64,000 bases of DNA from Bacillus sp. CH30_1T (GCF_008364765.1 NZ_VTUY01000006.1:303169-367168); one strand, 5' to 3'. Shown: positions 44,279 through 56,549, counted from the stretch's first letter. The notes: generated by a model from the letters alone, not told the origin. A program made the numbers and translations.

Positions 44279-44396
44279 TGTTTCATAAAAGAAGGATAAT
44301 AATGAATATTGTCGAATGTATGAGGTAGATTCGTGAAATACAGAATGCTGGATGGAGTCTTGCTTCATCCAGATCATAATGAAAGGTGGTGGAATG

Positions 44397-44753
44397 ATGT
44401 CGTTGACTTTTTATTCTTATCCAAAGTGTGGTACATGCCGCAAAGCAAAGAAGTGGCTGGAAGATCAAGATATAGCCATGAATGAAATACATATTGTGGA
44501 AAATCCTCCGTCGAAAGACGTGCTTAAAAGCCTATATGAGAAGAGTGGATTACCTCTTAAGAAATTCTTTAATACAAGTGGGAAAAAGTATCGGGAATTG
44601 GACTTGAAAGATAAAGTAAACTCAGCTTCTGATGAGGAATTATTAGAAATCCTTTCCACGGACGGGATGCTGATCAAGCGTCCGATTACGACGGATGGAA
44701 ACAAGGTGACAGTAGGTTTCAAGGAAGAAACCTTTGAAGAAACCTGGAAGTAA
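44397..44753 (+). CDS. yusI: Spx/ArsC-family protein YusI
   Basis: 118 residues from the second of two adjacent ATG codons (AAAGGTGG seven bases upstream). Thioredoxin-like ArsC/Spx fold with CGTC (C11, C14 in YSYPKCGTCRKAKKWL), a FFNTSGKKYREL loop and MLIKRPITTDGNKVTVGF. It lacks the RpoA-binding features I would expect of Spx itself. The match to YusI is by length, opening residues and position next to gcvH. Probably a thiol-dependent reductase of unknown substrate. Confidence 0.9.
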   Translation: MSLTFYSYPKCGTCRKAKKWLEDQDIAMNEIHIVENPPSKDVLKSLYEKSGLPLKKFFNTSGKKYRELDLKDKVNSASDEELLEILSTDGMLIKRPITTDGNKVTVGFKEETFEETWK

Positions 44754-44881
44754 AAAGAGGACTATGATTACCAAATCATGGACAATGAAAAAGTTTCATT
44801 ATTCACGCTTAGTTTTCTTGCTTTTTCAATGAAAAGTGTGTCAATATTAGGTTGTATAACTAGCATTTGGAGGGATAGAGA

Positions 44882-45265
44882 ATGAGTACACCGAAAGAAC
44901 TTCGTTATTCAGAAGAACATGAGTGGGTCAAGGTTGAAGGGGAAAATCTACGCGTAGGAATCACATCATTTGCACAATCTGAACTGGGCGATATCGTATT
45001 CGTTGAGTTACCAGAGGTTGGAGATGAGATCAAAGCGGACGAGCCATTCGGTAGTGTTGAATCGGTTAAAACCGTTTCCGAGCTATATGCACCTGTATCG
45101 GGTAAGGTGGTAGAAGTGAATGAAGAGCTATCTGATAGCCCTGAATTTGTGAACGAATCACCTTATGAAAAAGCATGGATGATCGTTGTTGAACCAACAG
45201 AAGCTGGAGAAGTAGACAAGCTTATGACAGCTGAACAGTATGACGAAATGATTAATGAAGGATAA
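44882..45265 (+). CDS. gcvH: Glycine cleavage system H protein
   Basis: 127 residues. Lipoyl domain with the modified lysine K63 in [15 protein letters not shown]. It carries the aminomethyl group in glycine cleavage and, in Bacillus, also serves as the lipoyl relay to other enzymes. GGAGGG lies upstream of the ATG. The other gcv genes are not in the window. It has its own terminator. Confidence 0.97.
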   Translation: MSTPKELRYSEEHEWVKVEGENLRVGITSFAQSELGDIVFVELPEVGDEIKADEPFGSVESVKTVSELYAPVSGKVVEVNEELSDSPEFVNESPYEKAWMIVVEPTEAGEVDKLMTAEQYDEMINEG

Positions 45266-45274
45266 TTTCTTCAG

Positions 45275-45303
45275 AAACACCTTGAGAACTTCTCAAGGTG
45301 TTT
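45275..45303 (+). terminator. Terminator of gcvH
   Basis: 13-bp stem AAACACCTTGAGA (45275-45287) with TCTCAAGGTGTTT (45291-45303), then T's. Confidence 0.85.
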
Positions 45304-45365
45304 TGTTTTTTATTTTGGGTACCATATGAGTAGACGTTCTTTCACAGAGAAAGGATGATCAACAA

Positions 45366-45602
45366 ATGGTACTAGAGCCTAAGAAATTAGATGTAACCAA
45401 TAGAGTAACAGGAAAACTTAAAGATGGTGAAGTAGAACTATATTTAGATAATCAGCCGATCGGCAGAATGGCTTTGCCTCTGGACAAAATAACGATGGAG
45501 CCGCACTTTGAAGCAAAAGAAAATAAAATTTATCAAAGCTACACATCCACAGAGGGCGATCAAGCAAGATACACCGATTGTGATGAGGGTGGCTGGTGTT
45601 AG
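45366..45602 (+). CDS. yusG: YusG family protein (DUF2553)
   Basis: 78 residues, beta-rich: LDVTNRVTGKLKDGEVELYLDNQPIGRMALP at the start and a cysteine-containing end (YTDCDEGGWC). It matches YusG by size and by its place between gcvH and yusF. Function unknown. GAAAGGATG lies upstream of the ATG. Confidence 0.8.
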   Translation: MVLEPKKLDVTNRVTGKLKDGEVELYLDNQPIGRMALPLDKITMEPHFEAKENKIYQSYTSTEGDQARYTDCDEGGWC

Positions 45603-45613
45603 AGAGGCTCGTT

Positions 45614-45641
45614 GTGCCAGATTCATTTACGAATCTGGCAC
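45614..45641 (+). terminator. Hairpin after yusG
   Basis: 11-bp perfect stem GTGCCAGATTC (45614-45624) with GAATCTGGCAC (45631-45641). The T tract after it is weak, so it may only partly terminate. Confidence 0.5.
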
Positions 45642-45783
45642 CATTTGTATAAATAGTTCGTTTAGGCAAACCACTTGCGCTTTTTTTTAGAAACATGAGA
45701 AAATATAAGTAGAAAGTGGACATCATCTCTTGTTATTTGAATATACTATCGTAATCTTATTTATGAAAGATAAGGTGATGATC

Positions 45784-46143
45784 ATGATGGAACTTGACGA
45801 AAAAGTAATCATTGTCGAAGGAACAACTGACAAACGTAAAGTAAGAGATATCATTAAAGAACCGATTGAAATTATTTGCACAAACGGGACCATTAGCATT
45901 ACGAAAATGGACGAACTCATTGATGCTTTATTGGAAAGGGATGTCTATATATTAGTAGATGCTGATGATGCAGGTGAAAAACTACGCAAGCAATTTAAAC
46001 GTGAGTTTCCGGAAGCTGAACATTTGTATATTGATCGCATGTACAAGGAAGTGGCCGCAGCCCCGGAATATCACCTCGCGTCAGTGCTTATTGGAGCCAA
46101 TATAGACGTTCATAAAGAATTTCTAGGAAAAAGGATGATCTAG
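45784..46143 (+). CDS. yusF: YusF, TOPRIM-domain protein
   Basis: 119 residues from ATG 45784 (AAGGTG six bases upstream; several in-frame ATGs precede and follow). A compact TOPRIM fold: KVIIVEGTTDKRKVRD holds the catalytic Glu, and VYILVDADDAGEKLRKQFKREFP holds the DxD pair. Small TOPRIM proteins are ribonucleases (M5-like) or primase relatives; the role of YusF is unknown to me. It is coupled to yusE, which starts 3 bp after its stop. Confidence 0.83.
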   Translation: MMELDEKVIIVEGTTDKRKVRDIIKEPIEIICTNGTISITKMDELIDALLERDVYILVDADDAGEKLRKQFKREFPEAEHLYIDRMYKEVAAAPEYHLASVLIGANIDVHKEFLGKRMI

Positions 46144-46145
46144 TT

Positions 46146-46463
46146 TTGATTGAGGTAAGTAGTACCGAAACTTTAAAACAAACGATTGAAGACCATGCGT
46201 TCAACGCTGTTTATCTTTATACACCTATGTGTGGTACCTGTCAGGTTGCAAGCAAGATGATTGACGTAGTGGAGAAGCTTCAACAATCCTTTCATTTTTC
46301 AAAGGCCAACTTGAATTACTTGCCCCAATTTGCAGAAGAGCAATCCATCGAAAGTGTACCCTGCTTGCTTATATTTAAAGGTGGCGTCGAACAGGAAAGG
46401 ATTTATGCCTTTCAATCCGTGCCATTTTTATATGAAACGCTAAACAAGACTGCGGATAGTTAG
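46146..46463 (+). CDS. yusE: YusE, thioredoxin-like protein
   Basis: 105 residues from TTG 46146. Thioredoxin fold with active site PMCGTC (C29, C32) and the cis-proline loop ESVPCLLIFKGGVEQ. The CGTC site differs from TrxA (CGPC). Cytosolic. Immediately follows yusF. Confidence 0.85.
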   Translation: MIEVSSTETLKQTIEDHAFNAVYLYTPMCGTCQVASKMIDVVEKLQQSFHFSKANLNYLPQFAEEQSIESVPCLLIFKGGVEQERIYAFQSVPFLYETLNKTADS

Positions 46464-46472
46464 AGGGATAAG

Positions 46473-46493
46473 AGACCTTTTTGGATAAGGTCT
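46473..46493 (+). terminator. Terminator after yusE
   Basis: 7-bp stem AGACCTT (46473-46479) with AAGGTCT (46487-46493), then six T's. Confidence 0.75.
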
Positions 46494-46736
46494 TTTTTAT
46501 TTGTCTGATATTACATCTCTTGAACCCCCATTATTGAACGATTTTCTTTCTACATACGAAGACATATTTCTCGGGAAATGTTGCGAATGCCATCACTTTT
46601 TGACTAGACATCATCCAAATTCTAACTGTTCGACAAAATAGATGGATCCCTTCAAAACATGTCGAGAAAGAATAAGAGGGAAAAATTCCTAAAAGTGGAA
46701 TTGTTATTATATCGAAGTTTCACTGGGAGGGTATTC

Positions 46737-47087
46737 ATGCGAATATATTTAGAGGAATTAGTAGATCGATGTCATTCAAGGTATCACTTACGACTCTTAT
46801 TTCCAGATATCCCGTTTATTCTTCAGTTTGATTGTGGAAAAGAATTGTGCGGTATTTCGATTTCGAGCAAGGGGTGCACAGTGTTGGATGATTTGAATAG
46901 GGATGCGCATTTCGTCATTGAAGGAATGGATGAAAGTGTTGTTTCATTACTAACTGGGGAAGAACGGTTGTCTCAACTGATTGAGGACGGATCCCTGAAA
47001 GTAAGGGGAGGGTATCGTCCACTATTATTTGTGGAGTCGGTTCTTTGGCTAACGAGATCCAGAGAAAAAGAGCCGGTTGAAGTTTAA
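46737..47087 (+). CDS. yusD: YusD, SCP2-like sterol-carrier-fold protein
   Basis: 116 residues from ATG 46737 (GGGAGGG six bases upstream; the longer frame to 46659 lacks a ribosome site). SCP2-type core: FILQFDCGKELCGISISS, DAHFVIEGMDESVVSLLTGEERLSQLIEDGSLKVRGGY. Such domains bind lipids or acyl chains. Placed before metNPQ as in B. subtilis, with the S-box leader between, so it is not in the met operon. Confidence 0.75.
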   Translation: MRIYLEELVDRCHSRYHLRLLFPDIPFILQFDCGKELCGISISSKGCTVLDDLNRDAHFVIEGMDESVVSLLTGEERLSQLIEDGSLKVRGGYRPLLFVESVLWLTRSREKEPVEV

Positions 47088-47100
47088 ACAGAAAAAATAA

Positions 47101-47129
47101 TTGACACACTCTATTTCCGGTGATAAAAT
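47101..47129 (+). promoter_or_regulatory. Sigma-A promoter of metNPQ
   Basis: TTGACA (47101-47106), 17-bp spacer, TAAAAT (47124-47129). It drives the SAM-I leader. Confidence 0.8.
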
Positions 47130-47190
47130 CTCTCTTGTAGCAAATTTTCAGAGTCTTTAACTATTCCAAATAATTTAATAATATACTTTA

Positions 47191-47300
47191 CTCTTATTAA
47201 GAGAGGTGGAGGGACGTGCCCTATGAAGCCCGGCAACCGTCAATGAAAATTGAAATGGTGCCAATTCACTCAAAGCATTTGCTTTGAAAGATGAGAGAAA
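47191..47300 (+). ncRNA. SAM-I riboswitch (S box) leader of metNPQ
   Basis: S-box landmarks in order: CTCTTATTAAGAGAGGTGGAGGG, kept here by positions 47191-47213; then the CCCGGCAACC kink-turn region, GGTGCCAATTC, CAAAGC and GATGAGAGAAAG. Bound S-adenosylmethionine stabilises the aptamer and lets the following terminator form, switching off methionine uptake. Confidence 0.95.
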
Positions 47301-47318
47301 GGATAGTCCTATATGATT

Positions 47319-47352
47319 ATGCCTTTCTGCTTATCGCAGGAAGGCATTTTTT
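47319..47352 (+). terminator. SAM-riboswitch-controlled terminator
   Basis: 12-bp stem ATGCCTTTCTGC (47319-47330) with GCAGGAAGGCAT (47336-47347), then six T's. It lies directly after the aptamer. Confidence 0.92.
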
Positions 47353-47447
47353 ATTGCTTAAGAAAAAGAATTTGGAAACATCAGGTAATTAAAACGATAA
47401 ATCTGATTAAACAGGTCGTTTTACTCCGAAAGAAGGTGGAATACAAC

Positions 47448-48470
47448 ATGATTACCATTTCAGATGTGAAGAAAATATATCAATCCAAATCGGGTCCGAT
47501 TTCAGCCGTTGATGGGGTCAGTATTGATATTGCCCAAGGAGAAATTTTTGGAGTGATTGGCTATAGTGGGGCAGGTAAGAGTACGCTGATCCGGATGCTT
47601 AATGGTCTTGAAGTTCCTACAGATGGAATAGTGGACGTGAATGGTCAAATCGTTTCCCAAGTAAAGGGGAAAAAGCTGAGGGAAGCAAGACATTCAATAG
47701 GCATGATTTTTCAACACTTTAATCTCCTCTGGTCCCGTACTGTATTAGAAAATATCCAGTTCCCATTAGAAATTGCTGGAGTATCAAAGAAAGAGAGAGT
47801 CCAAAGAGCTAATGAATTATTAAAACTTGTAGGCTTGGAAGGCAGAGGAGATGCCTATCCGTCTCAACTGAGCGGCGGACAGAAACAACGAGTGGGGATT
47901 GCAAGATCCCTTGCAAACAATCCCGATGTCCTTCTATGTGATGAAGCTACTTCCGCTTTAGATCCACAAACAACCGATTCCATCCTTGATTTATTGGTGG
48001 ATATTAATAAACGCTTAGGGCTGACGATTGTCCTGATCACTCATGAAATGCACGTGATCCAGAAGATCTGTCACCGTGTTGCAGTCATGGAACAGGGAAA
48101 AGTCGTGGAACTAGGGGATGTATTAGAAGTGTTCCGAAATCCACAAGAGCAAGTGACAAAGCGTTTCGTAAGAGAAGTCTCGGAAGTAAAGGAAACGGGT
48201 GAAACCATTGATCACCTATTGGCGCAATATCCTAATGGAAAAGTGTTGAAATTTACTTTTGTAGGTGAATCAACTGAGCAGCCGCTCATCACCGCGCTGA
48301 TAAGAAAGTTTGACTTAGACGTAAACATCCTGCAAGGACAAATCTCCCAAACTCAAAAAGGTGCCTATGGAACGTTATTTGTTCACCTTGATGGGGATGA
48401 ACAAACCATCAAAGATGCATTAGTGTTTGCTCAAACACAACTGGTTCAAGTGGAGGTGTTGAGAGGATGA
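47448..48470 (+). CDS. metN: Methionine ABC transporter ATPase MetN
   Basis: 340 residues from ATG 47448 (AGAAGGTGG upstream; longer frames run into the riboswitch terminator). Walker A GYSGAGKST 38-46, signature LSGGQKQR, Walker B VLLCDEATSALD and a C-terminal NIL domain (about 265-340) that binds methionine and inhibits transport. It energises uptake of methionine and its sulfoxide. First gene of metNPQ under SAM-I control; overlaps metP by 4 bp. Confidence 0.96.
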   Translation: MITISDVKKIYQSKSGPISAVDGVSIDIAQGEIFGVIGYSGAGKSTLIRMLNGLEVPTDGIVDVNGQIVSQVKGKKLREARHSIGMIFQHFNLLWSRTVLENIQFPLEIAGVSKKERVQRANELLKLVGLEGRGDAYPSQLSGGQKQRVGIARSLANNPDVLLCDEATSALDPQTTDSILDLLVDINKRLGLTIVLITHEMHVIQKICHRVAVMEQGKVVELGDVLEVFRNPQEQVTKRFVREVSEVKETGETIDHLLAQYPNGKVLKFTFVGESTEQPLITALIRKFDLDVNILQGQISQTQKGAYGTLFVHLDGDEQTIKDALVFAQTQLVQVEVLRG

Positions 48471-49135
48471 TTGAAAATTTATTTCCAAATGTAGATTGGG
48501 AGAAGATGTGGGAAGCAACCCTCGAAACCCTGTATATGACCGGTATGTCTGTATTGATTACCTTTGTACTTGGAATGATCCTTGGGATATTGCTCTTCCT
48601 TACTTCTAAGGAAAATCTATGGGATAACAAACTGACATATACGATTACAAGTGCAGTCGTAAATGTGTTCAGATCGATTCCATTCATTATATTGATTGTA
48701 TTGTTAATTCCGTTCACCAAGTTTTTATTAGACACGATCCGTGGGGCGAATGCAGCTCTGCCCGCACTAATTATCGGAGCCGCTCCGTTTTACGCCCGCA
48801 TGGTAGAGATAGCTTTAAGAGAAGTAAACAAAGGCGTCATCGAAGCCGCGAAAGCGATGGGGGCGAAGACAAGCACAATTATATGGAAAGTACTGATACC
48901 AGAATCTATGCCGGCTTTGATTTCAGGGATTACGGTGACAGCCATCGCCCTTGTTGGGTACACAGCAATGGCCGGGGTCATCGGGGCAGGCGGACTTGGT
49001 AATTTAGCTTATTTGGACGGCTTTCAACGAAGCAGGGAAGACGTGACGATGGCCGCAACCATTATGATTTTACTCATTGTGTTTGCGATTCAGATACTGG
49101 GTGATTTCTTTACAAATAAATTAGATAAACGATAA
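48467..49135 (+). CDS. metP: Methionine ABC transporter permease MetP
   Basis: 222 residues with five or six membrane helices. The coupling motif EVNKGVIEAAKAMGAKTSTIIWKVLIPESMPALISG (about 120-155) and FRSIPFIILIVLLIPFTKF are typical of the MetI/MetP family. Overlaps metN by 4 bp and is followed by metQ after 15 bp. Confidence 0.95.
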   Translation: MIENLFPNVDWEKMWEATLETLYMTGMSVLITFVLGMILGILLFLTSKENLWDNKLTYTITSAVVNVFRSIPFIILIVLLIPFTKFLLDTIRGANAALPALIIGAAPFYARMVEIALREVNKGVIEAAKAMGAKTSTIIWKVLIPESMPALISGITVTAIALVGYTAMAGVIGAGGLGNLAYLDGFQRSREDVTMAATIMILLIVFAIQILGDFFTNKLDKR

Positions 49136-49150
49136 AAGGAGAGAAATAAA

Positions 49151-49972
49151 ATGAAAAAATGGGTAGCAGGAGTAATAGCAGCAACAAGTATTTTTGGATT
49201 AGCCGCATGTGGGAGTGATTCAGGTTCGGGAAATGACGAAAAGGAATTGGTAGTAGGTGCTTCTAATATTCCACACGCTGAAATCCTAGAACAAGTGAAG
49301 CCAGTCTTAGAAGAAAAAGGGATCGACTTACAAATAGAAACGTATCAAGACTATATCCTCCCCAATAAAGATCTGGATAATGGAGATATAGATGCAAACT
49401 ATTTCCAAACCACACCTTATATGGACTTACAAATGAAGGAAAATGAATATGATTTTGTCAATGCAGGTGGAATTCATATTGAGCCGATCGGTGTTTATTC
49501 TAAAAAGTACAAATCTCTCGAGGAGCTTCCTGAAGGTGCTACGATTTTAATGAGTAACTCTGTATCGGATCATGGACGTATCCTTACATTATTAGAGAAA
49601 AAAGGTCTCATTACGTTAAAGGATGGGGTGGAAAATACGCAAGCCCAACTTGAAGATATCAAAGAAAACCCTAGAAACCTCCAATTCGATTATGAGTACG
49701 AGGCAGCTCTTCTTCCACAAATGTATGAAAACGAAGAAGGGGACGCGGTTGTCATAAATTCTAACTATGCCATTGATGCAGGGTTGAAACCTCTTGAAGA
49801 TTCAATTGCCATTGAAGATAGTAACTCTCCTTATGTTAATGTGATTGCAGTTAACAAAGGTGATGAAAACAAAGAGGAAGTAAAAGCTCTAGTGGAAGCA
49901 TTGCGTTCGAAAGAAATCCAGGACTTTATTAATAAGGAATGGGATGGAGCCGTTGTGCCGGTAAGTGAATAA
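49151..49972 (+). CDS. metQ: Methionine-binding lipoprotein MetQ
   Basis: 273 residues. Lipobox GLAAC with lipidated C20, then the NlpA/MetQ fold: VGASNIPHAEILEQVKPVLEEKGIDL, QDYILPNKDLDNGDIDANYFQTTPYM, GGIHIEPIGVYS and NSNYAIDAGL. It binds methionine outside the membrane. AAAGGAGAG lies upstream of the ATG. Own terminator. Confidence 0.96.
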   Translation: MKKWVAGVIAATSIFGLAACGSDSGSGNDEKELVVGASNIPHAEILEQVKPVLEEKGIDLQIETYQDYILPNKDLDNGDIDANYFQTTPYMDLQMKENEYDFVNAGGIHIEPIGVYSKKYKSLEELPEGATILMSNSVSDHGRILTLLEKKGLITLKDGVENTQAQLEDIKENPRNLQFDYEYEAALLPQMYENEEGDAVVINSNYAIDAGLKPLEDSIAIEDSNSPYVNVIAVNKGDENKEEVKALVEALRSKEIQDFINKEWDGAVVPVSE

Positions 49973-49979
49973 AGTGAGC

Positions 49980-50013
49980 AAACCCGATTCTGTTCAGTGA
50001 CAGAATCGGGTTT
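49980..50013 (+). terminator. Terminator of metNPQ
   Basis: 14-bp stem AAACCCGATTCTGT (49980-49993) with ACAGAATCGGGTTT (50000-50013), then T's. Confidence 0.88.
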
Positions 50014-50110
50014 TTCATTGTAAGGTCATCCCGAAATTTGTAACATAATCATTTCCTTATTGGTTCATACTACTTTCGATGAATCAATTTCAGAAAAGGA
50101 GCTGAATGAA

Positions 50111-50476
50111 ATGCAGATGGATCCAAGAAATACAACAGAAGCTGCCCTTCATGATTATAAAATGGGTCTTGGAATCTTCACGGAAAAAATGCCTGAGCTT
50201 GCCGAACAGTATAATACGTTCTCTGAGCACTGCTTTAGAGAAGGAGTACTTTCAAAAAAAGAAAAGCAGTTGATCGCGTTAGGAATCAGTCTTTATTCCC
50301 AGGATGAATATTGCATCATCTACCACACAAAAGGATGCCTGGATCAAGGATGTTCAGAAGAAGAAATACTTGAAGCAATCGGAGTGACGGCTGCATTTGG
50401 AGGAGGAGCGGTCATGAGTCAGGCTGTGACATTAATCCAGCAATCCATTCAGGACTTGAATCAGTTAAAACAATAA
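50111..50476 (+). CDS. Carboxymuconolactone-decarboxylase/AhpD-family protein
   Basis: 121 residues from ATG 50111 (AAAAGGAG nine bases upstream); a TTG at 50060 would add 17 residues. The CMD core shows KKEKQLIALGISLYSQDEYCIIYHTKGCLDQGCSEEEILEAIGVTAAFGGGAVMSQA. AhpD-type CxxC is replaced by a lone Cys in EYCIIYH plus two more in KGCLDQGC, so thiol chemistry is possible but not classic AhpD. Substrate unknown. A weak hairpin (about 50491-50512) and T's follow. Confidence 0.82.
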   Translation: MQMDPRNTTEAALHDYKMGLGIFTEKMPELAEQYNTFSEHCFREGVLSKKEKQLIALGISLYSQDEYCIIYHTKGCLDQGCSEEEILEAIGVTAAFGGGAVMSQAVTLIQQSIQDLNQLKQ

Positions 50477-50525
50477 GTGATTGATGAGTCGAGGGGGAGA
50501 AATCCTCTTCGTTTTTTATTGGCTC

Positions 50526-50561
50526 ATTAATTTCGTTGAATATACATTCAACGAAATTAAT
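50526..50561. repeat. Perfect 16-bp inverted repeat
   Basis: ATTAATTTCGTTGAAT (50526-50541) and its exact complement (50546-50561), 4-base centre ATAC. No T tract follows, so it is a better operator or mRNA-stability hairpin than a terminator. Part of the 305-bp stretch 50477-50782, which otherwise holds only the promoter below. Confidence 0.75.
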
Positions 50562-50680
50562 ATTTATTAAAAGATCTATTAATTGGCAGTATAATGGCGG
50601 AATTTTGTGAAAACTTATAAGTAGCCTCTCGGAGTCAGAGTGGAAAGATGAATTTAAGAAAAAATGACCCTATACCGGTT

Positions 50681-50709
50681 TTGTCTTGTGAACGAGGGGG
50701 TAGTATAGT
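50681..50709 (+). promoter_or_regulatory. Sigma-A-like promoter of the small gene
   Basis: TTGTCT (50681-50686), 17-bp spacer, TATAGT (50704-50709), 35-75 bp upstream of the small ORF. Confidence 0.55.
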
Positions 50710-50782
50710 TGTAAAGTAATTAAAAACTTGAAAGGAATGATTCATTATCGACTCTCTTGATAGTATCTCGTACACAAGTGAA

Positions 50783-50941
50783 ATGGAAAAGGCAATGCAT
50801 GGAGCCCATGGAATTGGTTATGAGGTGTACAAACGAAAGCATGAAGTCAGAATGCAAGTAGAACAAAGAAGAGAGCAGGAATACAAGGAAAGTAGAAGAA
50901 TGATTGCGGCACTTGATCGTAAGGTGCACTCTAATATATAA
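50783..50941 (+). CDS. Small basic coiled-coil protein, possible AUU start upstream
   Basis: From ATG 50783 the product has 52 residues: MEKAMHGAHGIGYEVYKRKH, then a charged helix with EVRMQVEQRREQEYKESRRM. The frame stays open upstream to a TGA at 50738-50740, and the only good ribosome site (AAAGGA, 50731-50736) fits an ATT at 50744, which would give 65 residues. Codon use is gene-like, and it has its own promoter and terminator. I do not recognise the family. Confidence 0.5.
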   Translation: MEKAMHGAHGIGYEVYKRKHEVRMQVEQRREQEYKESRRMIAALDRKVHSNI

Positions 50942-50957
50942 TAAGGAAGAAAAAAGG

Positions 50958-50988
50958 AAACCAGTGTAGATGATGCACTGGTTTTTTT
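50958..50988 (+). terminator. Terminator of the small gene
   Basis: 9-bp stem AAACCAGTG (50958-50966) with CACTGGTTT (50976-50984), then T's. Confidence 0.8.
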
Positions 50989-51249
50989 ATGCTTTGCAAT
51001 CAGCATCAGGCATGATAAACTGATGGACAAAAGTTCCAAAGACCGTAAACCGGCCAAGGAATCCCTACATTTTTCCTTTATATTATGCTAACAATAGGAA
51101 AGGATTATCTTGTCAAGTTTACACTATCTGTATAGTTGAAAAAGTTGATTATAGCTTTTATTTGTTATAAGATTAGAATGAGAATAAATTGAGAATGATT
51201 AAAGAATTTAATTCTTAAATTCATTATAAAGTCACGGAGGTAAATACAC

Positions 51250-52035
51250 ATGGCAGGTTCTACTTTAACAATTAAAGATCTTCATGTTGAGATTGAAGGA
51301 AAGGAAATCCTGAAAGGGGTTAACCTTGAAATTAAAGGTGGAGAAATCCACGCAGTGATGGGACCAAATGGTACAGGTAAATCTACTTTATCTTCAGCTA
51401 TTATGGGTCATCCTAAGTATGAAGTGACAAAAGGAAGCATTCACTTCGACGGTGAAGATGTGCTTGAAATGGAAGTGGATGAGCGCGCTCGCGTAGGTCT
51501 ATTCCTTGCAATGCAGTATCCAAGTGAAATTAACGGTGTAACGAATGCAGACTTCTTACGTTCAGCAATCAACAGCCGTCGCGAAGAAGGCGAAGAGATT
51601 TCTCTTATGAAATTCATCCGCAAAATGGATTCTGAAATGGAATACCTGGAAATGGATCCGGATATGGCACAGCGTTACTTAAACGAAGGGTTCTCTGGTG
51701 GAGAGAAGAAGCGTAATGAAATCCTTCAATTAATGATGTTACAACCTAAGATTGCCATCCTTGACGAGATTGACTCTGGTCTTGATATCGATGCCCTTAA
51801 AGTTGTATCAAAAGGAATCAATAAAATGCGCGGTGAGGATTTCGGTTGCTTGATCATCACTCACTATCAACGTCTTCTTAACTACATCACTCCTGATCAT
51901 GTTCACGTTATGATGCAAGGACGCATTGTGAAATCAGGCGGGGAAGAATTAGCACAACGCCTTGAAGCAGAAGGATATGACTGGATTAAAGAAGAGTTAG
52001 GAATCAAAGACGAAACTGTTGGCCAAGAAGCGTAA
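51250..52035 (+). CDS. sufC: Fe-S assembly ATPase SufC
   Basis: 261 residues. ABC ATPase with Walker A GPNGTGKST (38-46), SufC-specific signature FSGGEKKRNEILQ, Walker B IAILDEIDSGLDID and ITHYQR. It drives conformational change of the SufBCD scaffold complex in the cytosol. First gene of sufCDSUB, the sole main Fe-S machinery of Bacillus. GGAGGT precedes the ATG. Confidence 0.98.
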   Translation: MAGSTLTIKDLHVEIEGKEILKGVNLEIKGGEIHAVMGPNGTGKSTLSSAIMGHPKYEVTKGSIHFDGEDVLEMEVDERARVGLFLAMQYPSEINGVTNADFLRSAINSRREEGEEISLMKFIRKMDSEMEYLEMDPDMAQRYLNEGFSGGEKKRNEILQLMMLQPKIAILDEIDSGLDIDALKVVSKGINKMRGEDFGCLIITHYQRLLNYITPDHVHVMMQGRIVKSGGEELAQRLEAEGYDWIKEELGIKDETVGQEA

Positions 52036-52052
52036 GTGTTAGGGGGATGAAA

Positions 52053-55022
<2,970 letters not shown>

Positions 55023-55060
55023 GCTCTTCTCCTGCTCTATTTAAGAATGGAGGAATCAAC

Positions 55061-56458
55061 ATGGCAAAGAAGATGCCTGAGATCGGAGACTATAAATACG
55101 GTTTTAGTGATAAAGACGTATCGATTTTCCGTTCTAAACGTGGTTTGACTCGAGAAATCGTTGAAGAAATTTCTCGTATGAAAGATGAGCCTAAGTGGAT
55201 GCTTGATTTCCGTTTGAAGTCACTTGAGCATTTTTATAATATGTCTATGCCTCAATGGGGCGGAGACATGCAGGAACTGAACTTTGATGAGATCACTTAC
55301 TATGTGAAGCCTTCTGAAAAGTCAGAGCGCAGCTGGGATGAAGTACCTGAAGAAATCAAGCAAACGTTTGATAAATTAGGTATTCCGGAAGCCGAGCAAA
55401 AGTATCTTGCAGGGGTTTCTGCTCAGTATGAGTCAGAGGTTGTATACCACAACATGCAATCGGATCTTGAAGACATGGGGATCGTTTTTAAAGATACAGA
55501 TTCTGCTCTTAAAGAGAATGAGGAACTTTTCCGTGAGCACTGGGCAAAGGTTATTCCTCCAACGGATAACAAGTTTGCTGCCCTTAACTCAGCGGTATGG
55601 TCCGGTGGATCTTTTATCTATGTTCCTAAAGGAATCAAGGTGGATACACCACTTCAAGCATATTTCCGTATTAACTCAGAGAACATGGGTCAATTCGAGC
55701 GTACGCTGATCATCGTGGATGAAGGCGCAAGTGTTCACTATGTTGAGGGTTGTACAGCACCGGTTTACACAACGAATTCACTTCACTCTGCAGTCGTTGA
55801 AATCATCATCAAGAAAGATGCGTACTGCCGATATACGACGATTCAAAACTGGGCGAACAACGTGTTCAACCTGGTTACGAAGCGTGCTGTATGTGAAGCG
55901 AACGCAACGATGGAATGGGTAGATGGAAACATCGGTTCTAAATTAACGATGAAATACCCGGCGGTCATCCTTAAAGGTGAAGGCGCTCGTGGTATGACGC
56001 TATCCATCGCACTCGCAGGTAAAGGCCAGCATCAGGATGCCGGAGCGAAAATGATTCACCTGGCACCAAATACATCTTCTACAATCGTTTCTAAATCCAT
56101 CTCCAAGCATGGTGGTAAAGTAACGTACCGTGGAATTGTACACTTTGGCCGTAAAGCGGAAGGCGCACGTTCAAACATTGAGTGTGATACCCTGATCATG
56201 GATAACCAATCAACTTCTGATACGATCCCTTACAACGAAATTCTAAACGATAACATCTCATTAGAACACGAAGCGAAGGTATCAAAAGTATCCGAAGAAC
56301 AATTATTCTATCTAATGAGCCGTGGTATTTCAGAGGAAGAAGCAACAGAAATGATCGTAATGGGCTTCATCGAGCCATTCACGAAAGAACTTCCAATGGA
56401 ATACGCAGTCGAAATGAACCGCCTGATCAAGTTCGAAATGGAAGGTTCAATCGGATAA
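55061..56458 (+). CDS. sufB: Fe-S assembly scaffold SufB
   Basis: 465 residues from ATG 55061 (GGAGG eight bases upstream). SufB landmarks: [106 protein letters not shown] and [25 protein letters not shown]. The Fe-S cluster is built on it within SufBCD. Last gene of the operon. Confidence 0.98.
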   Translation: MAKKMPEIGDYKYGFSDKDVSIFRSKRGLTREIVEEISRMKDEPKWMLDFRLKSLEHFYNMSMPQWGGDMQELNFDEITYYVKPSEKSERSWDEVPEEIKQTFDKLGIPEAEQKYLAGVSAQYESEVVYHNMQSDLEDMGIVFKDTDSALKENEELFREHWAKVIPPTDNKFAALNSAVWSGGSFIYVPKGIKVDTPLQAYFRINSENMGQFERTLIIVDEGASVHYVEGCTAPVYTTNSLHSAVVEIIIKKDAYCRYTTIQNWANNVFNLVTKRAVCEANATMEWVDGNIGSKLTMKYPAVILKGEGARGMTLSIALAGKGQHQDAGAKMIHLAPNTSSTIVSKSISKHGGKVTYRGIVHFGRKAEGARSNIECDTLIMDNQSTSDTIPYNEILNDNISLEHEAKVSKVSEEQLFYLMSRGISEEEATEMIVMGFIEPFTKELPMEYAVEMNRLIKFEMEGSIG

Positions 56459-56468
56459 TATATCATTT

Positions 56469-56499
56469 AAACTCCCTTGATGTTTCATCAGGGGAGTTT
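56469..56499 (+). terminator. Terminator of the suf operon
   Basis: 14-bp stem with one mismatch, AAACTCCCTTGATG (56469-56482) with CATCAGGGGAGTTT (56486-56499), then T's. Confidence 0.85.
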
Positions 56500-56549
56500 T
56501 TTCATTGCTTCTTTTGTAAAGCTTTTTGATGAGTAGTAGTATTAAAACA

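Noticed and set aside
47313..47447. Longer N-terminus for MetN
   Set aside because: It would begin in the riboswitch terminator; the family start MITISDV and a ribosome site fit 47448.
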